From contig QIIH01000403.1 of the NCBI GenBank assembly GCA_003229235.1, positions 1 to 7,163 on the forward strand: a stretch of DNA of 7,163 bases, read 5' to 3'. The notes beneath the pieces are model-generated. The model did not search any database and was not told the DNA's origin. It saw only the letters and a program-made list of their open reading frames with translations. Positions 1-6,143 of the stretch are shown here, piece after piece. Each line of letters begins with the position of its first letter. The stretch's first letter is position 1. A program made the translations under genes and the position numbers. This DNA comes from Flavobacteriales bacterium (GTDB lineage Bacteria; Bacteroidota; Bacteroidia; Flavobacteriales; Flavobacteriaceae).

Positions 1-243
1 ATTCACAATAAGGTTATTGTTAGGATTACAGACAATGGCGAAGGGATTACCAAAGAAAACCTCCCAAGGTTGTTTGAGCGCTTTTTTAGAGTCGATAAAA
101 GTGGTTCACGCAAAGAAGGTGGCTCTGGCTTAGGTCTTGCTATTGTAAAGCATATAATTGAGGCGCATGACGAAAAAATTTACGTCGAGAGCGAAATAGG
201 TGTAGGCTCTGAGTTCTCTTTCACCTTAGAAAAGTCTAAATAA
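1..243 (+). CDS. Sensor histidine kinase, C-terminal ATPase end (5' partial)
   Basis: The reading frame is open from the first base to TAA at 241-243 and gives 80 residues of an HATPase_c domain. Visible in order are the G1 box DNGEGI (local residues 11-16), an F box FERFFRVD (25-32) and the G2 box GGSGLGLAIVKH (40-51), followed by the closing strands ending VGSEFSFTL. The FFRVDKS and SGLGLAIVKHIIEAH spellings are typical of PhoR-type kinases, which phosphorylate an OmpR-family response regulator in response to a membrane-sensed signal. The sensor, HAMP and His-phosphoacceptor regions lie left of the window, so the signal cannot be named. Its 3' end overlaps the convergent glycosyltransferase gene by 18 bp. 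Family assignment is secure; the PhoR subtype is inference. Confidence 0.93.
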   Translation: MHNKVIVRITDNGEGITKENLPRLFERFFRVDKSGSRKEGGSGLGLAIVKHIIEAHDEKIYVESEIGVGSEFSFTLEKSK

Positions 244-1278
244 GTTTTCGTAATCCGGTTCTGATTCTATTTTAGGAAGGCCTTTATACAACTCTATTTT
301 ATCTAGGGCTTCAAGGGTAAATTCTTCTTGTTTTGCAAAAGGTAGCATCTTTTTCTCTTGCAGATATTCGGCCAAATACTCTTGTTCGTATTGTCCTGGG
401 GTAGGTATTAAAAATGCCTTTTTTTGTAGTGCTGCCAAATCCATAAGGCTTGTGTAACCAGATCTGCAAATAATTATTTTACTTTGATTAATGGCAAGTT
501 CTAATTGGGCTGAGGTCATGAAGTCTATAAGAGTTATTGCCCCTATTTGATTTTCATTATTTATTTGGCCAACAACACCTCTTACAAAAAGTATCCTTTT
601 AGTGCTGTTTTCGAGCAACTTAAATAGTTTTTGCTCAAGGATTTCACGTTGAGGTTCTGGCCCAGATAAAAGCACCAATAAATCGTATTTGCTTTCGGCT
701 TCTATGTTCTTAAAACGACTTATAGGCCCTAAGTAATTCACATTTTTTGATGTGGAGTTAACATGGCCTAAAGCGCCAGAAAGATTGGGTTTGTCCTTAA
801 AGTCTGGCACCCAAATAGCATTAAATTTCTGCAACATCTTCTTTTGCATTATAGCGCTTAACCAGGTTGTACTACCGCTTAGCACCCTTAGTTGATGAGT
901 AATTACTACAGATGGCACGTCGGGATGTCTTACGCCATATCTGTTATCAGAGATAATACCGTTCAACATGTATTTAGTGACAAGCTGCGCAGTAATTTTT
1001 TGTTCTTCTTTAATGGCGCGCATTATCTGCGGCCCTTGCTTTACTAAATGTGATTTAAATTTCTTTCTATCCTCAGAATAACTAATACCATAACTCGGTA
1101 AGATTTCGAATGTAAGTTGAGTAAATTCTTTTTTAAGCAAAGCCAAAGCTTCGCCATCACTCGCAACTATCACTTCAAAATCACGAGCTAAAAGGGCATT
1201 AATAATAGGGATACAACGTGTGGCATGGCCTAAACCCCAACATAGTGGAGCAATTAAAATGGTTTTTTTTGTCTTCAC
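226..1278 (-). CDS. GT-B fold glycosyltransferase, family 28-like
   Basis: The protein has 350 residues and two Rossmann-like halves, as in MurG and UDP-glycosyltransferases. The N-terminal half opens with a hydrophobic strand and a glycine loop, ILIAPLCWGLGHATR (7-21), and contains SDNRYG (110-115) and a THQ segment (127-129). The C-terminal half starts near 198 with LLVLLSGPEPQR and carries the donor-binding signature CRSGYTSLMDLAAL (271-284) followed by PTPGQYEQEYLA (292-303). No signal peptide or membrane span is seen, so it is probably cytosolic and works on a membrane-linked or soluble acceptor; donor and acceptor cannot be told from sequence. The start is GTG at 1278: an in-frame TAG lies immediately upstream, so no earlier start exists. 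It is divergent from trmB (85 bp between) and overlaps the kinase gene tail to tail. Confidence 0.82.
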   Translation of the reverse strand: MKTKKTILIAPLCWGLGHATRCIPIINALLARDFEVIVASDGEALALLKKEFTQLTFEILPSYGISYSEDRKKFKSHLVKQGPQIMRAIKEEQKITAQLVTKYMLNGIISDNRYGVRHPDVPSVVITHQLRVLSGSTTWLSAIMQKKMLQKFNAIWVPDFKDKPNLSGALGHVNSTSKNVNYLGPISRFKNIEAESKYDLLVLLSGPEPQREILEQKLFKLLENSTKRILFVRGVVGQINNENQIGAITLIDFMTSAQLELAINQSKIIICRSGYTSLMDLAALQKKAFLIPTPGQYEQEYLAEYLQEKKMLPFAKQEEFTLEALDKIELYKGLPKIESEPDYENLFRLF

Positions 1279-1299
1279 CTATTTCTGATATAAATTAAA

Positions 1300-1327
1300 C
1301 AAACTAAGGTAATCATGTTTCTGGCAA
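1300..1327 (-). promoter_or_regulatory. Possible promoter of the glycosyltransferase gene
   Basis: On the minus strand TTG (1327-1325) is followed after 17 bp by TTAGTTTG (1307-1300), which matches the Bacteroidota -7 element TAnnTTTG at seven of eight positions; the mismatch is the otherwise well conserved A. Transcription would start near 1294, about 16 nt before the GTG codon. No comparable element was found for the divergent trmB in the same 85-bp gap. Confidence 0.3.
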
Positions 1328-1363
1328 TTATAATTGAATTAATTTTACCCAAAGATTACGCTT

Positions 1364-2038
1364 GTGGGAAGTAAAAATAAACTAAAACGATTCAAAGAAA
1401 ACGAATCCTTTGCTAATGTAATTCAGCCAGAAAGAGAAGAAGTAATTAATAACTCATTGGAGCTGAAGGGTAATTGGAAATCAAAAATATTTAAAAACGG
1501 CAACCCTATTACCTTAGAACTCGGTTGTGGTAAAGGAGAATATTCGGTTGCTTTGGCACGAATGCATCCAGAAAAAAACTTTGTTGGCATAGATATTAAA
1601 GGGGCTCGTTTCTGGCGTGGAGCAAAAACTGCCTTAGAAGATAATTTGCCCAACGTAGTGTTTTTAAGAACACAAATCGAGTTGGTAGATCATCTTTTTG
1701 ATACAGGAGAAGTTGCCGAAATTTGGATAACATTTCCTGACCCACAAATTAAATATAAGCGCACTAAGCATCGCATGACTAATCCTACATTTTTAAAGCG
1801 ATACGGTCAAATTCTAGAGCCCGACGGGCTGTTGCATTTAAAAACAGATAGTGAGTTTATGCACGGTTATACATTGGGCTTGTTAGAGGGCATAGGAGCT
1901 ACTATACTTTATGCACACCACGATGTTTACGGGAACGATTATAGTCCTGAAGAAGTAACGCAGATTCAAACTTTTTACGAAAAGCAATATTTGGAGGTTA
2001 ATAAAAAGATCACCTATCTAAAATGTAGGTTGGGATAA
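1364..2038 (+). CDS. trmB: tRNA (guanine-N7-)-methyltransferase
   Basis: This is a 224-residue class I SAM-dependent methyltransferase that forms m7G46 in the tRNA variable loop. SAM motif I is LELGCGKGEY (51-60), the acidic ribose-binding strand is FVGIDIKG (73-80), and the TrmB signature is TFPDPQIKYKRTKHR (123-137), in which FPDP is kept but the next residue is Gln rather than the Trp of FPDPW in E. coli-type enzymes. LHLKTDSEF (157-165) matches the conserved TD motif, and the C-terminus QTFYEKQYL matches the usual end region. The start is GTG: an in-frame TAA lies at 1340-1342, no ATG intervenes, and GSKNKLKRF is the expected Bacteroidota N-terminus. It leads a plus-strand group with the LysE-type gene 33 bp downstream. 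Single-subunit cytosolic enzyme. Confidence 0.95.
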   Translation: MGSKNKLKRFKENESFANVIQPEREEVINNSLELKGNWKSKIFKNGNPITLELGCGKGEYSVALARMHPEKNFVGIDIKGARFWRGAKTALEDNLPNVVFLRTQIELVDHLFDTGEVAEIWITFPDPQIKYKRTKHRMTNPTFLKRYGQILEPDGLLHLKTDSEFMHGYTLGLLEGIGATILYAHHDVYGNDYSPEEVTQIQTFYEKQYLEVNKKITYLKCRLG

Positions 2039-2071
2039 TATTTTTTTATCTTACTCACGAAAAACTACCGC

Positions 2072-2704
2072 ATGAGTATGCTATTGCATTTAGTATTTGG
2101 TTTTATGGCCGCCTTTATTGGCGTGATTCCACCGGGCTTACTCAATATTACAGCAGCCAGAATTAGCCTTAATTACGGTCGTAAAAGTGCCGGAATTTTT
2201 GCAATTGGGGTAGTGCTTGTAGTTGTTATTCAGACAGCGATTGCCTTATTATTTGCCAAGTATCTAGACCAACATCCAGAGATAGTCCATTTGTTGCGAC
2301 AAATTGCCGTTGGAATTTTTCTTTGTCTTACCATTTATTTTTTCTTTATCGCAAAAGATACACGCCGAAAACGTCAAACAGAAGTGAATAAATCTGGGGT
2401 GGGACGATTTTTTTTAGGGATGTTTTTGGCCGCTATTAATCTTTTGCCTTTACCTTATTGGGTGTATGTAAGTATAACGTTTAACGGTTTTGGCCTGTTC
2501 GACTTTTCGTTACAGTCTATTGTGATGTGTGTAATAGGATCTGCCTTAGGGACTATGGCTATGTTAATGGTATATATTCAGTTTTTTAAACGAATGAAGT
2601 CAAAAAACTCCTTGAATCGTATAAATATGAATGTTGTTATTGGTTCTATCACCGGGATTATAGCAGTATTCACTTTTGTTAAAATTTTGAATGATATTAT
2701 ATGA
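2072..2704 (+). CDS. LysE/RhtB-family transporter
   Basis: The 210-residue membrane protein has about six hydrophobic segments, roughly 4-24, 42-63, 76-94, 112-134, 147-169 and 186-206, matching the LysE superfamily in length and topology. The first helix carries the family's Pro-Gly turn, IPPGLLN (19-25), and a basic cytoplasmic loop, DTRRKRQTEVNK (96-107), separates helices three and four. Such proteins export amino acids or related small solutes with proton coupling, but the substrate cannot be read from sequence. ATG at 2072 is taken as start; a second in-frame ATG six bases later is equally possible. The stop codon overlaps the next ATG (ATGA, 2701-2704), so translation of the two genes is probably coupled. 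Confidence 0.85.
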   Translation: MSMLLHLVFGFMAAFIGVIPPGLLNITAARISLNYGRKSAGIFAIGVVLVVVIQTAIALLFAKYLDQHPEIVHLLRQIAVGIFLCLTIYFFFIAKDTRRKRQTEVNKSGVGRFFLGMFLAAINLLPLPYWVYVSITFNGFGLFDFSLQSIVMCVIGSALGTMAMLMVYIQFFKRMKSKNSLNRINMNVVIGSITGIIAVFTFVKILNDII

Positions 2705-3039
2705 GTAAAGAGCCGGGCTTTTTTGAACAAGTTTACGAGGTCTCTAAGCTCATTCCTTATGGGCGAGTTTGTACGTATGGTGCAATCGCTAGGCACCTAG
2801 GGGCGCCACAGAGTGCACGTATGGTTGGCTGGGCAATGAATGCTTCGCATAAAGACCCTGATGTTCCGGCACATCGGGTAGTTAATAGAAAGGGGCTTTT
2901 AACTGGGAAACATCATTTTAAAGGCACTAATTTAATGCAACAATTACTCGAGAGCGAAGAAGTAATTGTTAAAGACAATCAAATTCAAAATTTTGAAGCC
3001 TTGCTTTGGGACCCTTCTTCTTATTTAGACGAAAAATAA
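2701..3039 (+). CDS. Alkyltransferase-like (ATL) DNA-binding protein, MGMT family
   Basis: The 112-residue protein corresponds to the DNA-binding domain of O6-alkylguanine-DNA alkyltransferase. Recognisable elements are IPYGRVCTYGAIA (18-30, helix-turn-helix entry with the base-flipping Tyr at 26), SARMVGWAMNA (38-48, with the candidate Arg finger at 40), and PAHRV (56-60) where an active enzyme has PCHRV. The alkyl-acceptor Cys is therefore Ala57, so it should not repair lesions by itself. Known ATL proteins bind O6-alkylguanine, bend and flip the base, and hand the lesion to nucleotide excision repair; that role here is inferred from family. A non-catalytic Cys24 is present but is not at the active-site position. 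The start overlaps the LysE-family stop by four bases. Confidence 0.9.
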   Translation: MSKEPGFFEQVYEVSKLIPYGRVCTYGAIARHLGAPQSARMVGWAMNASHKDPDVPAHRVVNRKGLLTGKHHFKGTNLMQQLLESEEVIVKDNQIQNFEALLWDPSSYLDEK

Positions 3040-3084
3040 GGCATTATTACCGACAATATTTCTATTGAGGAATTCGATTAGAGG

Positions 3085-3117
3085 TTTTAAGAAAATCGGT
3101 TTTTAGCACTATATTTG
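3085..3117 (+). promoter_or_regulatory. Predicted promoter of the mrp-nfu unit
   Basis: TATATTTG (3110-3117) is an exact match to the Bacteroidota -7 consensus TAnnTTTG. The upstream element is weak: only a TTTT run at 3085-3088, 21 bp away. Start of transcription would be near 3122-3125, inside the palindrome listed next. This placement also argues against starting mrp at the in-frame TTG at 3115, which would lie within the promoter. Confidence 0.55.
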
Positions 3118-3120
3118 TAC

Positions 3121-3137
3121 TTTAGAACGTTTCTAAA
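3121..3137 (+). promoter_or_regulatory. Palindrome at the predicted mrp transcription start
   Basis: TTTAGAA (3121-3127) and TTCTAAA (3131-3137) are perfect 7-bp inverted arms around CGT. The site begins four bases after the -7 element and ends ten bases before the ATG of mrp. It could be an operator that blocks initiation, or a small hairpin in the leader. No regulator is encoded nearby, so the binding protein is unknown. Confidence 0.4.
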
Positions 3138-3147
3138 TACTGTAATA

Positions 3148-4287
3148 ATGACCAAGCTTTCAAAGCAACAAATTTTAGAGGTATTGTCTCATATCAGCGT
3201 AGCTGGTGAAGGGAAGAACATGGTAGAAAGTGGTGCCGTGACCAATGTAATTACTTTCGCCGATGAGGTTGTGGTAGATCTTACCATTGCAACGCCAGCC
3301 ATGCATATTAAAAAACGAGCAGAAGCCGATATCATTAAAGTTATAAAAGAACAATTGAGTGATAAGGCAGATGTAAAGGTCAATATCAAAGTAGAAACGC
3401 CAGAGCCAAGTACTCCGCAAAATTTGATTAAAGGCAAACCCATCCCAGGGATTCAAAATATAGTTGCCGTTGCCTCTGGTAAAGGAGGAGTTGGAAAATC
3501 TACAGTAACAGCCAATCTTGCTGTTTCGTTGCAAAAAATGGGCTTTAAGGTGGGTATTTTGGATGCCGACATTTATGGGCCATCGATCCCGATTATGTTT
3601 GATGTGGCCAATGAACGCCCATTGTCTATGAATGTAGATGGTAAGAGCAAAATGAAACCTGTAGAGAATTATGGGGTTAAAATATTATCGATTGGCTTTT
3701 TTACTAAACCCGATCAAGCCGTAATCTGGAGAGGGCCAATGGCCTCGAAAGCGCTTAATCAATTAATTTTTGATGCTGCTTGGGGGGAGTTAGACTTTTT
3801 ACTACTAGATTTACCTCCAGGAACAGGCGATATTCACTTAAGCATTATGCAGTCTTTACCGATTACTGGAGCAGTAATTGTGAGTACGCCTCAAACAGTT
3901 GCCTTGGCAGATGCCCGCAAAGGAGTAGCGATGTTTGAGCAAGAAAGCATTCAGGTTCCTGTTTTAGGAATGGTAGAGAATATGGCCTATTTTACACCTG
4001 CGGAGTTGCCAGAGAATAAATATTATATTTTTGGACAAGAAGGTGCCAAGAACTTGGCAGAAGATTTAGAAATTCCGTTTTTAGGCGAATTACCCTTGGT
4101 GCAAAGTATCAGAGAAGCTGGCGATATTGGGCATCCCGCAGCCTTGCAAACTGGAACAGCGATAGAAAAAGCATTCGAGGATATCACCAGAAATATGGTC
4201 GAACAAACAGTAAAAAGAAATACAGCATTGCCTCCTACAGAAGTGATTAAAATCACAACTATGGCAGGTTGTTCTGCAGTAAATTAA
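3148..4287 (+). CDS. mrp: Mrp/NBP35-family iron-sulfur carrier ATPase
   Basis: With ATG at 3148 the product has 379 residues: an N-terminal MIP18/DUF59 domain (about 5-82), a linker, and a SIMIBI P-loop ATPase. The deviant Walker A is GKGGVGKST (111-119), the A' motif DADIYGPS (139-146), and Walker B LLLDLPPGTGD (218-228). Members bind and transfer [4Fe-4S] clusters, normally through a CxxC in the C-terminal half after the ENM motif. Here that segment reads ENMAYFTPAELPENKYY (277-293) without cysteine, and the only Cys in the protein is Cys375 in the last ten residues (MAGCSAVN). An earlier in-frame TTG at 3115 falls inside the promoter and adds MYFRTFLNTVI, which is not family-like, so it was rejected. 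Six bases separate it from the Nfu-type gene. Confidence 0.93.
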   Translation: MTKLSKQQILEVLSHISVAGEGKNMVESGAVTNVITFADEVVVDLTIATPAMHIKKRAEADIIKVIKEQLSDKADVKVNIKVETPEPSTPQNLIKGKPIPGIQNIVAVASGKGGVGKSTVTANLAVSLQKMGFKVGILDADIYGPSIPIMFDVANERPLSMNVDGKSKMKPVENYGVKILSIGFFTKPDQAVIWRGPMASKALNQLIFDAAWGELDFLLLDLPPGTGDIHLSIMQSLPITGAVIVSTPQTVALADARKGVAMFEQESIQVPVLGMVENMAYFTPAELPENKYYIFGQEGAKNLAEDLEIPFLGELPLVQSIREAGDIGHPAALQTGTAIEKAFEDITRNMVEQTVKRNTALPPTEVIKITTMAGCSAVN

Positions 4288-4293
4288 TATGGT

Positions 4294-4533
4294 ATGAGCG
4301 AACAAGAAATTACAGAAAAAGTAGAGCTAGCACTATCAGAGATCCGTCCTTTTTTAGAAAGCGACGGAGGTGATATTTCGTTAGTTTCAATTAATAAGGG
4401 AATTGTGAATGTACAATTGCACGGTAACTGTGTTTCTTGTCATGTAAATCAGATGACCTTAAAAAGTGGGGTGGAGATGACCATTAAAAAATATGTTCCA
4501 CATATAGAGAAAGTTATTAATGTTCCTGTTTAG
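4294..4533 (+). CDS. NifU C-terminal domain (Nfu-type) iron-sulfur scaffold
   Basis: The 79-residue protein is essentially a single NifU C-terminal domain. The core runs IRPFLESDGGDISLVSI (17-33), then GNCVSCHVNQMTLKSGVE (44-61) with the cluster-binding CxxC at Cys46 and Cys49, and a final PHIEKVINV. Two such proteins usually hold one [4Fe-4S] cluster between their CxxC pairs and pass it to target apoproteins in the cytosol. The A-type (degenerate IscA-like) N-terminal domain of E. coli NfuA is absent. It starts 6 bp after mrp with no promoter between, so the Cys-poor ATPase and this scaffold are almost surely co-transcribed and may act as a pair. Confidence 0.93.
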   Translation: MSEQEITEKVELALSEIRPFLESDGGDISLVSINKGIVNVQLHGNCVSCHVNQMTLKSGVEMTIKKYVPHIEKVINVPV

Positions 4534-4564
4534 TAAAAAGCGCTACATACATGACAATACTCAT

Positions 4565-4594
4565 TTTGCGAATGTTGCAGGCTACTTATTTTTG
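4565..4594 (+). promoter_or_regulatory. Promoter of the ferredoxin-NADP reductase gene
   Basis: TTTG (4565-4568), an 18-bp spacer and TATTTTTG (4587-4594) match both Bacteroidota promoter elements exactly with normal spacing. Transcription should begin around 4599-4602, leaving a leader of about 20 nt before the ATG at 4621. This separates the reductase gene transcriptionally from mrp-nfu. Confidence 0.7.
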
Positions 4595-4620
4595 TATCCT
4601 AAAAAGTTAGCTCCTCACTT

Positions 4621-5679
4621 ATGATTTCAACCGATATCCTTATTATTGGTGCAGGCCCAACAGGTTTGTTTACTGTCTTCGAAGCAGGATTACTCAAGCT
4701 CAAATGTCATTTGATTGATGCACTACCACAACCCGGTGGGCAATGTGCAGAGATTTATCCTAAAAAGCCTATTTACGATATTCCGGCATTTCCTGAGATT
4801 TTGGCGGGCGATTTGATCAATAATCTAATGGAGCAAATCAAACCCTTTCAGCCTGGATTTACTCTTGGAGAGCGTGCTCAGACCATCAAAAAACAAGACG
4901 ATGGTAGTTTTGTTGTTACTACAAACAAAGGTACACAGCACAAAGCGCCAATAGTAGCCATCGCTGGAGGCTTAGGGAGTTTTGAACCCAGAAAACCTTT
5001 GCTAGATAAACTTTCAACTTTTGAAGATAAAGGCATCGAATATATAATTCGTGATCCAGAGCTATACCGCAACAAGCGAGTTGTAATTGCCGGTGGTGGC
5101 GATTCTGCTTTAGATTGGAGTATTTTTTTAAGTGATGTAGCAACTTCTGTCACTTTAATACATAGAAGATCAGAATTCCGCGGGGCGTTAGATTCGGTAG
5201 AAAAAGTACAGGAACTTAAAAATAATGGCAAAATTGCTCTTATCACCCCTGCAGAGATTATTGCCCTAGAGGGTGATGATGGTTTAAAATCTGTAGTAAT
5301 TAAAAAATCGAGTACTCAAGAAGAGATTAAGTTAGAAGTAGATCATTTTATCCCGTTGTTTGGCCTTTCTCCTAAGCTAGGCCCAATAGCCGATTGGGGA
5401 TTAGAGATCGAAAAAAATGCTATTAAAGTAGATAACGCATTAGATTATCAAACCAATATTCCTGGGATTTATGCCATAGGCGATGTAAATACCTATCCGG
5501 GCAAGCTTAAGCTTATTCTGTGTGGCTTTCATGAGGCAACAATGATGTGTCAAAGCGCTTATGGCAGGATATTTCCCGACAAACGCTATGTAATGAAGTA
5601 TACTACTGTTGGTGGGGTTCATGGTTTTGATGGTAGTAAAAAAGAAGCGCCTAAAGCGGTTGTAAAGAGTATACAATAA
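4621..5679 (+). CDS. Ferredoxin--NADP+ reductase, thioredoxin-reductase-like type
   Basis: The 352-residue flavoprotein moves electrons between NADPH and ferredoxin. It has the two dinucleotide folds of the thioredoxin reductase family: FAD-binding GAGPTG (10-15) with PGGQCAEIYPKK (38-49), NADPH-binding GGGDSA (158-163), HRRSEFRG (181-188, where basic residues suit the 2'-phosphate of NADPH), and the closing FAD motif YAIGDVNTYPGK (284-295). The redox-active CxxC of true thioredoxin reductases is missing from the NADPH domain, and the C-terminal extension (VMKYTTVGGVHGFDGS, 324-339) is that of YumC-type reductases (EC 1.18.1.2). A [2Fe-2S] ferredoxin encoded 862 bp downstream is the obvious partner; repeat-rich DNA now lies between the two genes. 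Confidence 0.92.
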   Translation: MISTDILIIGAGPTGLFTVFEAGLLKLKCHLIDALPQPGGQCAEIYPKKPIYDIPAFPEILAGDLINNLMEQIKPFQPGFTLGERAQTIKKQDDGSFVVTTNKGTQHKAPIVAIAGGLGSFEPRKPLLDKLSTFEDKGIEYIIRDPELYRNKRVVIAGGGDSALDWSIFLSDVATSVTLIHRRSEFRGALDSVEKVQELKNNGKIALITPAEIIALEGDDGLKSVVIKKSSTQEEIKLEVDHFIPLFGLSPKLGPIADWGLEIEKNAIKVDNALDYQTNIPGIYAIGDVNTYPGKLKLILCGFHEATMMCQSAYGRIFPDKRYVMKYTTVGGVHGFDGSKKEAPKAVVKSIQ

Positions 5680-5681
5680 CT

Positions 5682-5744
5682 AGTGAAAAGTGAAAAGTGA
5701 AAAGTGAAAAGTGAAAAGTGAAAAGTGAAAAGAGAACAGTGAAA
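5682..5744 (+). repeat. AGTGAAA heptamer tandem array
   Basis: Seven perfect copies of AGTGAAA run from 5682 to 5730, then one altered copy (AGAGAAC, 5731-5737) and one more perfect copy (5738-5744). It starts two bases after the reductase stop codon. Three further copies occur at 5898-5918 and two at 5997-6010. The period of seven rules out a coding repeat. Confidence 0.95.
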
Positions 5745-5781
5745 AAAAGTACACAACTCAACTATTACACGATTAAACAAT
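5743..5781 (+). repeat. 39-bp direct repeat, copy 1
   Basis: Identical over 39 bases to 5916-5954, 173 bp apart. It begins with six A's and GTACACAACTC and ends with CGATTAAACAAT. Both copies directly follow AGTGAAA heptamers, so heptamers plus the 39-mer form one larger duplicated block. Confidence 0.92.
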
Positions 5782-5801
5782 TAAGCGTTTCAACGGTTTA
5801 T
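5754..5801 (+). repeat. C-led octamer array
   Basis: Six consecutive 8-bp units all begin with C: CAACTCAA, CTATTACA, CGATTAAA, CAATTAAG, CGTTTCAA and CGGTTTAT. The unit CGATTAAA recurs in a second octamer run at 5862-5893 (with CGCTTCAA and CAGTTAAA) and again in the second 39-bp repeat at 5943-5950. Confidence 0.6.
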
Positions 5802-5802
5802 T

Positions 5803-5837
5803 CTCAAGACTCAAGACATAGGACATAGGACAAAAGA
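5803..5837 (+). repeat. Second heptamer family, CTCAAGA / CATAGGA
   Basis: Five in-phase 7-bp units: CTCAAGA twice, CATAGGA twice, then CAAAAGA. Each begins with C and ends with GA, differing from the AGT family but keeping the same period. Confidence 0.7.
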
Positions 5838-5861
5838 TTATGGAAAAATTAGTAACACCTT

Positions 5862-5893
5862 CGATTAAACGCTTCAACAGTTAAACGATTAAA
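5862..5893 (+). repeat. C-led octamer array, second run
   Basis: Four in-phase units CGATTAAA, CGCTTCAA, CAGTTAAA and CGATTAAA, related to the units at 5754-5801. AAACGCTT here is also the reverse complement of AAGCGTTT at 5783-5790, so the two runs could partly base-pair. Confidence 0.55.
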
Positions 5894-5915
5894 CAATAGT
5901 GAAAAGTGAAAAGTG

Positions 5916-5954
5916 AAAAAAGTACACAACTCAACTATTACACGATTAAACAAT
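5916..5954 (+). repeat. 39-bp direct repeat, copy 2
   Basis: Perfect second copy of 5743-5781, again preceded by AGTGAAA heptamers (5898-5918). The sequences diverge immediately after the final T. Confidence 0.92.
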
Positions 5955-5968
5955 AATAATTAATCAAT

Positions 5969-6143
5969 AGTAAATAGTAAATAGCGGAAAGTGAATAGTG
6001 AAAAGTGAAAAGTAGCTAGTAATTAGCAATAAAAGGTTATTAAATAGTATTGAGTAACTAGTAATCAGTAGTTAGTAAATAGTATTGAGTAACAAGTAAC
6101 AAGTAACAAGTAACAGGTAACCAGTAGCAAGTAATAAGTAATG
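5969..6143 (+). repeat. 25-unit degenerate heptamer array, mostly AGTnnnn
   Basis: Reading in steps of seven from 5969, 20 of 25 consecutive units begin AGT and two more begin AGC; the exceptions are 6032-6045 and GGTAACC at 6116-6122. Units include AGTAAAT, AGTGAAA, AGTAGCT, AGTAATT, AGTATTG and four successive AGTAACA (6088-6115). Phase is never lost over 175 bp. The last unit, AGTAATG (6137-6143), contains the start codon of the four-helix-bundle gene. No Bacteroidota promoter motif was found in it. Confidence 0.9.
6010..6026 (+). repeat. 17-bp inverted repeat, left arm
   Basis: AAGTAGCTAGTAATTAG is the exact reverse complement of 6501-6517, on the other side of the four-helix-bundle gene. 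It lies within the heptamer array, and the two arms are in the same heptamer register. Confidence 0.9.

Noticed and set aside
3115..3147. TTG-initiated N-terminal extension of Mrp
   Set aside because: The TTG lies inside the exact -7 promoter element and the extra residues are not family-like; ATG at 3148 gives the expected N-terminus.
3175..3534. Minus-strand reading frames opposite mrp (also 3189-3443, 4023-4256 and 4090-4305)
   Set aside because: They lie wholly within or across strongly supported plus-strand genes, have no recognisable domains, and are explained as shadows.
4878..5246. Minus-strand frames opposite the reductase gene (also 4919-5143 and 5440-5676)
   Set aside because: Fully contained in a conserved flavoprotein gene; the translations show no family motifs.
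5840..5884. Fourteen-codon reading frame starting MEKLVTPSIKRF
   Set aside because: It is very short, its second half is made of the octamer repeat, and there is no promoter or family support.
5682..6140. CRISPR array
   Set aside because: Repeat units are only 7-8 bp and contiguous, without unique spacers of 25-40 bp; the two 39-bp copies are not regularly spaced in a series and no cas gene is present.
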